DNA of 64,000 nucleotides from Trileptium ribeirensis (Eukaryota > Nematoda > Enoplea > Enoplida > Thoracostomopsidae). The translations under genes and the position numbers were made by a program. Location: the NCBI GenBank assembly GCA_030248225.1, contig JASANE010003346.1:17341-81340 (forward strand). Direction: 5' to 3'. The notes under the pieces were generated by a model. That model searched no databases and was not told the origin of the DNA. It saw only the letters and a list, made by a program, of their open reading frames with translations. Shown in pieces: positions 38,101-46,874 of this stretch (positions within the stretch are counted from its first letter, which is position 1; each line of letters opens with the position of its first letter).

Positions 38101-40108
38101 TGACATCATCTTCAAGATCTTTTTATCGATTTTATTATCTTACCGATTTTCTATATCACTAAAGCTTGATATTTTGTCGTATTTCCTTGAATACATGCAG
38201 GTCGTCTCTACTTCAAGAACCACGTTTATAGCTCATTTAGTAAATGAGCCGAGTATCTGTTAACGGCAAGAATGACATAGATTTTCTAGCTCTGGCTCGG
38301 GTCTTCGTGAAGCATGTCCGGCTTGGCTCGACTCTCATACGCACAGTTTAGGCTGTGGCTTGTCTCGGCTTTTCGTGAACCATATCCAGCTCCTCTGCTT
38401 GGCTGTTTGGACGGAAATCCAGACTCTATTAGACTCGGCTTTTAGTGTTATAATAACAAAGTTTATGTTTCAAGAGAGAATATAACATACAGACAACCTA
38501 TATAAGATTGAATTTGGAGGTTTTGAAACACTATCCGAGGTCATATCGGCTGTTTTTGCTGGACTATTGTACTATGTTTGTTATTTTAGAAAAGAGCTCT
38601 TAAGAGCACAACATAGCGTTTGCAGATATACTAGGCTTGGCTCGGCACTCACGAACGAATCTTAGGCGCTTTACAGCCGTATCAAGCCGAGCCGGGTTGG
38701 GAGTCTAAATTCTCTCCTCTAGTATCCGTTAATTCTAAGGGCTCCTAACTATTTGTTAAATGTTGTAGATTAATATGGCACAATTATTACTGGTTGCAAT
38801 TATCCAACCATAATTTAATTTTCTATATATTACACCGCTGACTGTAGGGTTAGTAGCGCTGAGTTGTTTTCAACAACTGGGCAGGATTTGGCATTTTCTT
38901 TCTCATATGTACATTTTCTGAATGTATCTATGCATGTTAACAAATTTTCCCGCGTAAGACAGCATGTTTATAATCGTTAGTTGAAAATTCTGGGTCACAT
39001 CAAACATTAAAATTCATCTCATCGCTGCTGCGATATTCCAAACATTTCATTCACGCCAATCAACCATCTTATTTTCTTATTTTGGATAAAAAGCCTTACC
39101 TAATGTTTTTGGTAAAGCATAATTCTACGCAAAACTTCGAGAACATGCCGCTCTGCGATAGAAATCAGAACATTTTGTGCTCGAGAAAATTCAAAGAAAA
39201 TTATCGAATTTTCCACGAATGAAAATTTGCCAGATCTGATTTAGAATGGTTTTGTTAGCAAAGACTATGAGCTAATCTATAGAACCGATTATATAATTTG
39301 TGACATCAGTATTAAGTGAAATTAATTGCGAACAGAAACAAATCCACATAAAAATACAGGCATTAGATATCCGTTTTGGTGCAAATTGAAAATCGTCAAA
39401 AATACGTTAGAAAACAAGGTATTATTTCGGCCCTTTTTTAGATTTTGCCCATTTTCTGTTAGCGAAAAGCCAATTCAGCATAATACGCATTTGTTCTGTA
39501 ACAATAGTTTGCGATTCCATATCGGTTATTACAAAAAAGGATGGTAGATGGGCACATGATGAATTTACGCACGCATAGTTTGGAGTGTGCGACGGAACTG
39601 CGATAATTACGAATAATCACGAATACAAAAGCTCACTCACAGTGGCAAGGAAACCAGAATAGTTCTCCATTTAATGTGTTTCTCAGATTACGAGTGTACG
39701 TGTGTACAAAATCCGCGTTTTACAATTCCCATTTTTTAGTTCAAAATTGTATACTTTACCATTTTATAACTTAGCTACTGTAGATTGACTTTGTAGCTAT
39801 ATTGTATAAAGTTTGTAACAAATTTTTAAATAGATACTGCGACTTTCAAATGAACATTTTCAGCGTAGCAACTAGTTTAGTAACCTCTTTATATTGTTTA
39901 ATGCTTCTGTGTTATATGTGCTGCCTGTAGGACCTGCAATGTCACAAGCAGAGCGACACTGGGCGACTGCGATAGCATGTGTTGTGGCCGCGGATATATG
40001 GAAGAAACAAAAGTATTTGAGGAATCATGCCATTGCATATTTGAATATTGCTGCGAAGTTAAATGTAAAAGGTGCAGAGTAGTTAAAAAGAATCACTATT
40101 GTAAATGA
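15662..40108 (+). CDS. Wnt: Wnt secreted signalling protein gene (six exons found; 5' exon missing)
   Basis: Wnt proteins are secreted, lipid-modified ligands that bind Frizzled receptors. Six exons join with fully consistent phases to give 379 codons ending in TGA: 15662-15815, 25279-25448, 27927-28259, 32248-32366, 33737-33922 and 39931-40108. Introns are about 9.5, 2.5, 4.0, 1.4 and 6.0 kb. Landmarks in order: [67 protein letters not shown] (the first Ser of this motif, residue 238 of the partial product, is the site acylated by Porcupine in the family), SPDYC, GTQGR, CCGRGY and the cysteine-rich C terminus. Twenty-three cysteines are present, close to the usual 22-24. N-glycosylation sequons occur at NCS, NLT and NVT. 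No frame breaks are seen, so it is probably functional. The GC-HHN motif suggests Wnt10, but Wnt5/11/16 remain possible. The exon for the signal peptide and first cysteine was not identified. Confidence 0.95.
16480..16525 (+). repeat. tRNA-like fragment with a B-box match
   Basis: CCAGGTTCAATCCGCC fits the B-box consensus GGTTCRANTCC. The same core, CCAGGTTCAATCTGCC, occurs on the minus strand at 31590-31662, also preceded by a CCTCG- or GAGGCT-type segment. It is probably a fragment of a tRNA-derived SINE. No A box was recognised here. Confidence 0.3.
17521..18528 (+). pseudogene. Pogo/Tigger-like transposase (DDE_1 catalytic domain), N terminus missing
   Basis: Family homology starts at [12 protein letters not shown] (about 17524), before the first ATG of the main frame at 17590. 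The catalytic domain is complete. Counting from that ATG, the acidic triad is D33 (YNVDETGL), D143 (LVLDGASCH) and D179 ([16 protein letters not shown]), and the typical [11 protein letters not shown] segment follows. The product is related to jerky/CENP-B/Tigger proteins. No helix-turn-helix DNA-binding domain was found upstream: the frame is open only back to 17419 and that part is unlike the family, so the N terminus is lost, frameshifted or on an unrecognised exon. The frame ends with TAG at 18526-18528, and the expected C-terminal part continues in other frames. The catalytic domain shows no internal break, suggesting fairly recent activity. Confidence 0.85.
18775..19065 (+). pseudogene. 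PHD-finger C-terminal region of the pogo-like transposase, frameshifted
   Basis: [12 protein letters not shown], then [15 protein letters not shown], has the C-x2-C, C-x2-C and H-x2-C spacing of a PHD zinc finger. The last cysteine pair (YFCRSCVP) is read in a different frame near 19005-19020, so one indel breaks the finger. Such a finger at the C terminus is known in some pogo/jerky-type transposases of invertebrates. It lies about 250 bp after the transposase stop codon and in another frame, so the ancestral protein probably ran through both parts. Confidence 0.7.
19455..19502 (+). repeat. Duplicated MITE-like terminus within the pogo 3' region
   Basis: TTTAACTTTACTCATGCGTTG occurs here twice in tandem (first T omitted in the second copy). 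The TTTACTCATGC core is the terminal sequence of the MITE family at 4374-4952 and 7819-8149. This may be remains of a MITE inserted into the element, or a sign that the two families share ends. Confidence 0.4.
19975..21190. repeat. Complex internally repeated block
   Basis: Sub-blocks recur at intervals of roughly 280-360 bp: GACGTCAGAACAAATTTTC near 20192, 20452 and 20812; CATCGGCATTTA near 20287, 20566 and 20926; ACCATGGGRCGTCATA near 20391 and 20697; and CAGAGCAAAA with CATGCCCGAAAAC. The right edge reads GACCCCGACC, GGGGATGTACACGG, then a CACACACACA tract. No protein was recognised. It looks like a mobile-element body with internal tandem duplications. Confidence 0.6.
21685..22737 (-). 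CDS. Possible nested antisense gene: three exon-like frames, unidentified
   Basis: Three minus-strand segments have canonical borders and compatible phases. 22737-22543 (acceptor AATTTTCAG; starts [15 protein letters not shown]; donor AGT/GTGAAA) is 65 codons in phase 0. 22131-22015 (acceptor [28 protein letters not shown]; donor TTA/GTACGA) is 39 codons in phase 0. 21827-21685 (acceptor [25 protein letters not shown]; donor ACG/GTATAT) leaves in phase 2. Their composition looks more like protein than nearby chance frames. No family was recognised, and neither start nor stop is defined. It could be a gene inside the Wnt intron, a transposon remnant or coincidence. Confidence 0.25.
23108..23290. 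repeat. AAAT/TAAA microsatellite
   Basis: More than 30 near-perfect TAAA units with drift to TAAC, CAAA and TTAA at the edges. It creates a spurious low-complexity open frame on the minus strand. Confidence 0.95.
23372..23555. mobile_element. Hairpin MITE (about 184 bp)
   Basis: The two halves are inverted copies around a centre near 23463. The left half has GTAAATCAGAGTACC, AGAATCTCTGCA and AATATTTGGTACTATAGTACC. The right half has GGTATTATAGTACC, AATATTTATGACTA, TGCAGAGATTCTG and GGTACTCTGATTTTAC. It lacks coding capacity and can fold into one long stem. Confidence 0.75.
23556..25278 (+). other. Distal part of the first visible Wnt intron
   Basis: No repeat or exon could be supported between the hairpin element and the acceptor at 25278. 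Confidence 0.4.
25279..25448 (+). CDS. Wnt: Wnt exon 3
   Basis: It encodes [20 protein letters not shown], the strongly conserved Wnt GTRE-x-A/S-x-x-Y-A helix, followed by GCSKG and CDC. The acceptor is TTTTTATAG/GAAC. The chosen donor is TATTCG/GTATCC, leaving in phase 0 as required by the next exon. This donor is weak, and a second phase-0 GT at 25461 (ACTGT/GTTTGC) would add four residues. The serine-rich linker after CDC is longer than in most Wnts, a feature also seen in Wnt10 proteins. Confidence 0.9.
25449..27926 (+). other. Wnt intron of 2.48 kb
   Basis: Mostly AT-rich. An open frame at 26084-26377 contains four cysteines and some protein-like composition but has no recognisable motif or clear splice borders. 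The 27040-27300 part shares words (ATGTGCAAACA, AAATCAT) with the AT-rich repeats at 47.2-47.4 kb. Confidence 0.6.
27927..28259 (+). CDS. Wnt: Wnt exon 4 with a long basic insertion
   Basis: It opens directly with [18 protein letters not shown], matching the Wnt W-GC--N--FG--F segment, and closes with [12 protein letters not shown], the HNNEAGR motif. Between FADAPW and RMNQHNN lie about 75 residues rich in Arg, Asn and Thr, including RRHRRK; typical Wnts have roughly 10-25 residues there. The frame stays open through the insertion, so it is translated rather than a degraded insert. Borders are TTTATTTAAG/TGG and GAAAG/GTAAAA, both phase 0. The H-H-N after GC resembles the GCNHD or GCSHN of Wnt10 proteins. 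Confidence 0.93.
28436..28685. repeat. GC-flanked dispersed repeat, copy B
   Basis: GC-rich flanks (CCCCTTCTCCGCCGAAGGCG and GGCCACCTTCCGAGGGCCG) surround an A/T core with GCAAAAACTG, AAGCAAAAATC and TTTGCCAAAAATGG. It has the same layout as the copies at 15.2, 35.5, 40.6, 45.9 and 47.0 kb. It lies just inside intron 3. Confidence 0.5.
30139..30260 (+). CDS. Isolated exon-like frame in Wnt intron 3, unidentified
   Basis: After a good acceptor (CATTTTTGTTTAG/ACTG) the frame reads [17 protein letters not shown] and [12 protein letters not shown], then meets a possible donor CCACAC/GTGACT. It is more protein-like than surrounding frames but has no recognised family. If real it could be an alternative exon, a transposon fragment or part of a nested gene. 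Confidence 0.15.
31287..31510. repeat. GC-rich island inside the AT-rich Wnt intron
   Basis: About 220 bp near 58% GC stand out from surroundings near 35%: GTTGCGAGGGGGATC, GGAGCACCCGCTGCCAGG, CGACGCCGAAGGGGCCC, CGTGGGCCGTCGGAC. A plus-strand frame spans it (31287-31547) but is Ala/Pro/Ser-rich and unlike known proteins. It could be a SINE or LINE fragment; no match is recognised. Confidence 0.4.
31590..31662 (-). repeat. tRNA-derived SINE head (minus strand)
   Basis: On the minus strand TAGCGTACGAGG resembles an A box and, about 31 bases later, CCAGGTTCAATCTGCC matches a B box. The spacing is right for an internal polymerase III promoter. The same B-box core is at 16505. A complete tRNA cloverleaf was not found. 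Confidence 0.4.
31836..31905 (+). repeat. tRNA-like segment (plus strand)
   Basis: CATGGCGTAGTGGTAAGCG is a close match to a tRNA D-arm and A box. About 40 bases later AGATCTAGATTCTGCCC sits where the T arm and B box would be, but is degraded. It is probably a SINE head or tRNA pseudogene. Confidence 0.4.
32248..32366 (+). CDS. Wnt: Wnt exon 5 (lipidation-site exon)
   Basis: It encodes [16 protein letters not shown], the Wnt signature. The serine of HGVS is the residue O-acylated by Porcupine and is required for secretion and Frizzled binding in the family. It continues with [12 protein letters not shown], corresponding to the usual W--LP-FR-VG--LK. Borders are ATTATATAG/GTTATC and GAAAG/GTATAC. 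It enters in phase 0, following AGRK in the previous exon, and leaves in phase 2. Confidence 0.97.
32367..33736 (+). other. Wnt intron of 1.37 kb
   Basis: AT-rich intron without supported internal features. Confidence 0.8.
33737..33922 (+). CDS. Wnt: Wnt exon 6
   Basis: It encodes [14 protein letters not shown], a variable linker, then [12 protein letters not shown] and GSYGTQGR, the standard Wnt block before the C-terminal cysteine-rich region. Borders are TTTTTTCAG/GTTAGC and GGAAG/GTATTA. Both introns are phase 2, splitting arginine codons on each side. Confidence 0.96.
33923..35424 (+). other. Wnt intron 5, proximal part
   Basis: No supported feature. Confidence 0.5.
35425..35775. repeat. 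GC-flanked dispersed repeat, copy C
   Basis: GC-rich flanks (GTCGGACCCCCGCCCC and CCCCTCCGCCAACGACC) surround an A/T core with TGCAAAAATTGG followed by a run of about ten G, then TTTTCACGACTTCC. It has the same layout as the other copies and lies in the last Wnt intron. Its overlapping open frames on both strands are by-products. Confidence 0.5.
35776..38284 (+). other. Wnt intron 5, middle part
   Basis: AT-rich with no supported feature. A 70-codon frame at 38051-38263 is Ser/Leu/Ile-rich and unrecognised. Confidence 0.45.
38285..38710. repeat. Repeat with GGCTCGGC-type words in opposite orientations
   Basis: CTGGCTCGG, CGGCTTGGCTCGACTCTCA, CTCGGCTTTTCGTGA and ACTCGGCTTTTAG occur in the left part. 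CTTGGCTCGGCACTCACGAA and, inverted, CAAGCCGAGCCGGGTTGGGA occur in the right part. The mix of direct and inverted motifs suggests a degenerate terminal or subterminal region of a DNA transposon. No coding part is seen. Confidence 0.4.
38711..39930 (+). other. Wnt intron 5, distal part
   Basis: No supported feature. Confidence 0.5.
39931..40108 (+). CDS. Wnt: Wnt exon 7 (C-terminal cysteine knot, stop codon)
   Basis: It encodes [22 protein letters not shown], then [13 protein letters not shown] and the terminal CK before TGA at 40106-40108. This is the Wnt C-terminal cysteine-rich domain with eleven cysteines. The usual F-W-CC segment reads FEYCC, a Trp-to-Tyr change. The sequon NVT follows the first cysteine. 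The acceptor GCTGCCTGTAG/GACC is in phase 2 and restores the arginine of GTQGR. The main frame ends here with the expected Wnt length after CCGRGY. Confidence 0.97.
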
Positions 40109-40520
40109 ACAATAGAGAATGCTATAATTTTATGTGTATGATTTGTTGTCAACTTTCAGTATTTTATATTGTCATGTGTTCGCTGCAACAGTACAATAAT
40201 TGGGTACCCATTTCCCTATTGTTGTTGATGATATAAATCGTTCTACAGTCTGAAACCCCTGTTATTCAAAGGAAAAAATATTGCACCACAGATGTACCGC
40301 ATCGAGAGGAGTTTACTATTTATGGTCTTGGATTCTACCACTGGTTAACCATCATTAAACGGTGTTTTGTCGCTTGGTAGGTTCCATGTTTTGAAACACC
40401 AGTTTTAATGGACTTCAGTTAAAAACTGTCCTTAAATCTATAGAACTAAAACATGATATATCTATGTGTATGAAGCAACATTAGAAATTGTAGAAATCGA
40501 GGCATAGAAAAACTTTGACA
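40109..40520 (+). other. Presumed Wnt 3' untranslated region
   Basis: It follows the Wnt stop codon. No canonical AATAAA was seen in the first 400 bases; GATATAAAT near 40231 is a weak variant. The polyadenylation site is therefore not assigned. Confidence 0.35.
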
Positions 40521-40524
40521 TCAA

Positions 40525-40865
40525 ATGCGGGGGTAGCGGTGTTATCGCTAAGGGGTCGAATTCCCTCTATTTTAGGTAGATGTACCCTCTCTGCCGCACT
40601 CCCAAGGCGGGTGGACAATTTTAAGAAACCAAACAAAAACAGGGTGAAAATTGGCAAAAAATAGGTGAAGTAGCAAACATTTATCGCAAATTGGCAAAAG
40701 TTGGGGAAAATGTTAGCAACTTAAGGGAAATTTTTTAGTTTCTCAAAATTTCAAAAATTTCGAACTACTCTGGCCTAACACCCTTCCTCAGAGGACCTCA
40801 CTTTGCCGTGACAATTACACTCATCATCCGGCAGAGTTTTATATCATACAGCGAAGCGGTTAGGC
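40525..40865. repeat. GC-flanked dispersed repeat, copy D
   Basis: GGGGGTAGCGG and CCGCACTCCCAAGGCGGGTGG lead into a core with AAAATTGGCAAAAAATAGG, GCAAATTGGCAAAAGTTGGG and TTAGCAAC, followed by GGCCTAACACCC and GAGGACCTCACTTTGCC. This is one of the clearest copies, sharing the TTGGGGAAA and TTAGCAA words with copy E. Confidence 0.55.
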
Positions 40866-42689
40866 CGCCCTACTACCCAAGCGGGGACATTCCACTCGAA
40901 TGGCCTCAGTCCATGCTACAATAATGGCGACATTGTATTATACCGGACATCGTGTCTTGTCTATGAAATTCGGTCGTATCGGTGATCAATTCTGGCTTTC
41001 TTTTTTGATTATGCATTACTAGATGCTGCGCTCAGACCGTTCCGATAGGTCAGTTAACAGATACCGTAAATATTTATCTCAACTCAACAGCTATTTCCAA
41101 GGAATATACGATAACATCAAAATCACACTGAATTGCCCAAAACCACAGGCTTTTCCCTGGTGGAAAGGTTATTGGTGCGTATTTATTTTCCAAGATTGAA
41201 CACCTGCTTAGAAACAATCGAAGATACATGCAAATAATTTTAATTATAATAGGTAATAATAATATTACCTATAATAGGTGTAGTAAACATTGTGTTAAAT
41301 ATTGTACATTGCAACTAGGCAACGGGATGATCTATCTTAAGATAAATTTATTCAGTAATATTTTGAAAACTACAGTTTACTAAATTTTTGTTGTTTGGTA
41401 ATTGTTATTTGCGAGTAACTGCCTATCATCGATGGCCATTTTCAAGATATACAGTGCTATGATATAATGGCCACGTTAGGAAATTGTCGTAAAGCTCAAA
41501 GAAATGATTATATGTCTGCATACACCTAGGGTACATACCCGACAGTAACAATTTAACCTGTACACAGCATATATGTTAAGAGAGTGCATACAGACTTCTA
41601 AACATATGATTGGCTAACGTACAAGTCAGTTGTAGCATAGGTATTAGCGCGCTCAAAGAGTTTGGAATTTGTACAAACTGTTATGTTGCTTTCAAATGTT
41701 CTAAGTTGCGCTTAACGCACTAGTTTGACTCGTCTCAGCCGTGTTACAAATCTTTCAAGGCAACATTAGCTATACTTATTCTGCAAATGTAACTTATGTG
41801 TTATAGCAATAAAAATAGGTTGGTATTCAATAATTATACTACTTTATCGGATGAAGCGCAACTTGCAATTTTCACATAAAAATTACATGGTTACAGTTAA
41901 AAACTGCTAAGTTGCATAAAAACAACTTTTTGCTTTATCTTTTTATTCTTAACGTTTTTTTGAACATTGCCATGCCCGTTAGCTTACGACTGTGCAGTTA
42001 GTCTCTGTCTGACTGCGCATACTATATCTATAACTTAGCAGATGCTTAGGAGTGTTGTATTACCATTCACATCATACATCAACAGTGTGTTTAACAATTT
42101 GAGTATAATTTTGCATTCGATGAGTTCAATTTTTAGCCATATCCATGTGAGGACTTAAATCTCATACATCCTGGGTATTGGCTAAAACTTGTGTTTATAA
42201 TACAGACTTTAGGTACTGAATATTGAATGTACATTTTTGATGCTCAAGACGAGCTGTTTCTACAACTACGGGACCTATCAATTGAAACATCAAAAATATG
42301 GCATATACTACACCGTTATCTGAGCGTAATAATACAATCTTGTATACTGATACTGAACCCTATCAATATGTGAATGGTTAACTGTCGCTTAGAATAGTCG
42401 TGCAGTAGTAAGTTCTTGCCCTTCTCAGACCAAACATTTTACTGTTTATATATTTAGTATCAAATATTTACAAATACTTTACAATTTTTACAAGGGTGCG
42501 ATTTTTGTGCTATAGAATTTTTACAGATAATACTAAAGAAGTATTGCCGCTGTAACACATATTGAAAATGGCTGAAGACGCAATCGTAAATGTTGCGTAA
42601 ATCATTTTCATATCTATTTGTCTAATAGAGCATCGTTTCCAATTTTATTCGTATCACTGAGACTTAATGTTTAACGACATTGGTTGCCA
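40866..42689. other. Intergenic AT-rich DNA
   Basis: No supported gene. A short AATAATATTACCTATAATAGG palindromic stretch occurs near 41255. Confidence 0.4.
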
Positions 42690-42960
42690 CCTATACAGTG
42701 GCGCAACTACCACGCACCTGCCCCACTCCCTCAGGAGAGTAGCCTCAGATGTTCTAGTTGGAACACGTGGTGGAAAACTTATTTTCCAGCGAAGTTTTAT
42801 TGCAGATTCACATTTAGATTATAGCTGAGACAGAATGGAGAACAGCTAAGGCATAAATTCACACGAGGGGGTTTATGTTATTGCCAGGACACTGGCCTCA
42901 TATACGACAATGGCACCTGTGCTCTAGGCACATACCCCGGGCTCAATTTTAGATTAAAGT
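42690..42960. repeat. Possible transposon remnant starting CAGTGGCGCAAC
   Basis: ACAGTGGCGCAACTACC resembles the CAGTGGCGTA-type ends common to several DNA transposon families. About 200 bp later are GCACCTGTGCTCTAGGCAC and CCCCGGGCTC. The region is richer in GC than its surroundings. Coding capacity is absent and ends are not matched, so the call is tentative. Confidence 0.25.
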
Positions 42961-45815
42961 CCATATCTAAAATAATAGGAATTGGTCTGCTTTATTATGC
43001 CAAAGCTGCAAAAAACGTACTCTAGAAAAATATAATTTTTGTTGTAGCAATTATTATAAATATTATTTTGTCAAACAAAAATATTATCTTTGTCACTGAG
43101 ATAAAGTGAGTGATTTTGGAGTACCAAGTATACACGTCTTCAGCAGTGCAAAAAAGTTTTGCACAAAAATGAGCAATATTTCATATGCAAACAGTCAGCT
43201 GTCTATAAATTTGTGTACAGCTGCTGCGATACAATCAATGTTACAGCGTTACTCGTACCGATTTCAACAGTAGTACTTATGGAAACGAGGAAGTACATTT
43301 ACTCTAAGGCTGAGAAGGCTACGCAATGCGAAGGCCATATAAGATTATAAAAGCGCCATTATCATTCACTACCTTAAATGACTGCGCTACATCCAATCGT
43401 TTTACTTATTTCTTCTTTCACAACTGAGACAACGTATGCCAGTGAATCACTGAGGTGAATAAAAGAGTCGTGATTTCCAGGAGCAATACATGTACGAAGG
43501 CATTCACCGGCAATCTGAAACAGGAATTGAACTGGACCATACTGGAGAATGATGAGCAAATTAATAGACTAAATGAAACATTCACAAAGATTAGTGTAAA
43601 ATTTAGGCGGCCAGAGGAATTTCAAATGAGTTTCTGACTTTGAGCATGAATATCCAACCCTTATGAATATTTTCAATTACAGTTTGGCCTTTGTTGGGTA
43701 TTAAGTGGTTAAAAATTATAAAATGTGCATTATTGTTAGTATATATATGACAGGATCTTTAAATTTTCTAAATAAACGCGTTTTTTGATCTAAAAACACA
43801 GTTTACAACAATTTACTTTTAGTGATCTAATCCGCGATAGGAGCATATCACAGGAACAGAATTAATGATTCAATGATTGATCACCAGCAAATATATATTC
43901 GTAATCCTAACTAACGTTGGGGCTTTAGTTCTCTAAATTCGTAAAAATACGCAATTTGCATTAAATATACAGATTTATACAAAAGAACGATCAATCATAA
44001 CGCTATTTTGTAGCAAATAAGTTGTCCCTACACATGCATGTTACTACTTTTGGCTATGTCTAAGTTAGTGCGATAACGGTCCAAGCAAATTTCCATTCGC
44101 TACTGAATCATGCGTTGTGGCAGTTATATAATTTATATAGTTATTTTTATTTCATAGAGCTCTAGGAACTCCAATTAGGTTTTTTTACGTTTTCTTTTCA
44201 AATAAGATAAGATGAATAAAAGACAAATTTTCACGGTTCGTCTAATTAAGTCGATCGAGTCGCTTTCGTTGATATGCTGTAATTTGTCTTAATGGTTAGG
44301 AATGATAGATAATTTAAATTTTAAACAAGTTATGACGTCTGAAAGTGATTTTGGTGCAGTTACGCTTCTTTTAGATTTCGAGATTAATTTTTTCTTGTAA
44401 GAAATAAGTCACAGTAGTTTTAATGTGTAAAATATATTTTACTAATGAATGCACAAAAATAAATTTTGGGAATAAATGCAAAATGTAATGGCCATGAAGT
44501 GATAGCATATCACAACTGAAGCGAGGCTATTAAGTAAATATGGACGTGAAGACAGATTCAGCTGCCACCTGTCGACAACCCTGATACTTAACCACTCGAC
44601 CATTGTTACTTGAGGTAATCTTCACAGAGTGTCGATATGTAATACCAAATAGATTTAGATAACCCGACATAGGGCGTCGATATCTACAGTTTAGTATTGT
44701 TTATCAAACCGTTTCTCTGCGTTGCCATCTGTCTAAAATTCATAGACCGTGTGGCTTGTTTCTAATGTATAACAATATTATATGACGCGCAGTGAAATTT
44801 TTTAATTCATCTTTTTGGAGGATACCGAGCGGTGTATTAAGAGTTTAATATTTTGTGTTGATCATTTTCAAGGCAAATATATTCAAATTCACGAAATGAT
44901 GAATCAGAATATGAGTAATGATAAAAGTTCAGACCAAGCACAGAATCCAATATCACGGAACCCTAATGAAAGCATCATATCATATTGCCACTGACACAAC
45001 TGCTAAATGCATCTTCCAAACTCTTTATAAAGATCAAAAGTAGATTCTATTAGCTGATCACCGTCCTTGAAAATCATTGTGACCAATTTGTGTTCAGTGA
45101 CTCCAATTTGACTTTAAAGCCACATTTTAGCGGAATATTAATTTCCGTAACTATGTAACATGATCAATGTGAACTGTAAATCTTATCTTAATTGTACAGT
45201 AAGACACCATAGATCAACAAAACAATATAACAATATATTTATAGTAAACTGTTGGTAAAAGCAAAATTTAAGGTACAATACAACTCATTATAATATATAT
45301 TGCTGCTTTTGAAACATCCCAATTCCATAAATGCAGCGTTGAATGGCGCAGTGAAATTTACCCCTAGTTTCTTATCGCAGATTGACTGTCGTTTTTGATG
45401 GGTGGTTCAGCGACATCGTCCGAGGCTAAAACCCGTGATAGGTTTCTATGATAGATGTTGGGGTGGATTTATTCAATAGGATCTAGTTTGAAAGAGTGTA
45501 AGAATAGTTATAACACTGCTTTACGTTACATGACTTCAGATGCAGAATTTCACAAACGTCGAAAACAAAGTCACAGCTTGATAGTTATGACAATAAGGAA
45601 TATTACAGTGATAACATTTCGTTGCTGCCAAATATTCAAACTACGATGTTTACATCAAATGAGCCGTTATGATTGCCGCTAGCTAGAAATACATTATTGC
45701 TTGCTATACAACTTTGTTTGCCATCGGAGGTTTCCGGTTACATAGTCAACGTGAATAGAGGTTCCGTTCCGAGCTTTCATCAAGTGGTATGTTGAGTGGG
45801 ACAGCTATGTACCCC
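42961..45815. other. Intergenic AT-rich DNA
   Basis: Frames on both strands at 43374-43637 overlap with protein-like composition but no recognised family. No other structure was seen. Confidence 0.35.
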
Positions 45816-45819
45816 ATAA

Positions 45820-46120
45820 GCTTTAATCAGGAGTAGGACGGGCTACCCCACCCCTAAGACCTCTAGGACGCCACCTCACGCCACATTTACTCCCGCCTCT
45901 TGAAGTGTCAGCACCTTTGCGGAATTTGGCAAAATTAGTGGGAATGGGCAAAATTTTAGCAAAATACTGGAAAATTGGGGAAAGTTTTAGCAAAATTTAA
46001 AAAATTATGAGCTCCTACAATTTTTAAAATTTGCCCTCCCTGGTTCTTCGTAGAACTCCCGAAAACTGGTTCTATCATGCGGTAACCATTTACCCCTTTT
46101 CCTGCCAGCCGACGAACATC
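45820..46120. repeat. GC-flanked dispersed repeat, copy E
   Basis: GGACGGGCTACCCCACCCC and GACGCCACCTCACGCC flank a core with TTTGGCAAAATTAGTGGG, GGGCAAAATTTTAGCAAA, AAAATTGGGGAAAG and TTTAGCAAAATTT, followed by GCCCTCCCTGG. It closely parallels copy D. Confidence 0.55.
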
Positions 46121-46599
46121 GCGAACTTATGATGTACGCCTTCTCTAAAAGTAAAAACGATTACCAAAATAGATTATGAAACGTGTTTCAAGTCAGTAGA
46201 TTACGACGATAATTTGTGAAATAGTGACAGTGAACAGCGTCTGTCCGCTTGCGTGTTGTCCGTTCGGTATCTCGCACATAAAGAATTTATCGCAATTTGA
46301 GTGCGAAGGCAGGTTTTGAGATCGCGAACGCTCTGGTAAACAACAACCCGTGTCTAAACTTGCTCACGTATGAAACTACCTTCTTAAAAACGGCCCTTAT
46401 ATATCATGCCTATATGAGTGCAATGTCATACATGATTTGTGTGGTCTGGTTTACATACACGTCTTAAGTGCGACAGTTCATACATTTGCCATTTATCAAA
46501 AGAACTGTTGTAGAGTTTATAATGCAGCGGTTTTCTTTTTTCTAAATTTTCTAAATTTGTGTGAAAAATTCCTATTGTAGCAGATTGAATTTTACCTTT

Positions 46600-46830
46600 G
46601 TATAGCATTGAAATATATCAAATAATGTATGACTCTTCATATAGAATACCTCATTGTATCAACCTGAATATATTGTAGGAATCTCAGCATACACAATGTA
46701 CGAATTTGCATATTATATATTTGTATGTAAAATAATATATGTACTGCAGAAATACTATTTATATTTGTATGACTTTCAATATATTTATTGAATGATATTC
46801 CAATAATTTATGTAATGTATGAATTTTTAT
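46600..46830. repeat. AT-rich repeat with ATGTATGAATTT words
   Basis: TAATGTATGACT, AATGTACGAATTTGC, TTGTATGACTTTC and TAATGTATGAATTTTTATA recur about every 40-60 bases. The same word (TAATGTATGAATGTTTATA) resumes at 47192, on the other side of the GC-flanked repeat at 46875-47175. This implies that the latter inserted into a pre-existing AT-rich repeat. Confidence 0.5.
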
Positions 46831-46874
46831 AGGTATATGCATAAAAAGCACTCCAATTCATACATGCTGAAGGC

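Noticed and set aside
43374..43637. Overlapping frames on both strands with protein-like pieces
   Set aside because: Neither strand offers a complete acceptor-donor pair with consistent phase, and no family is recognised.
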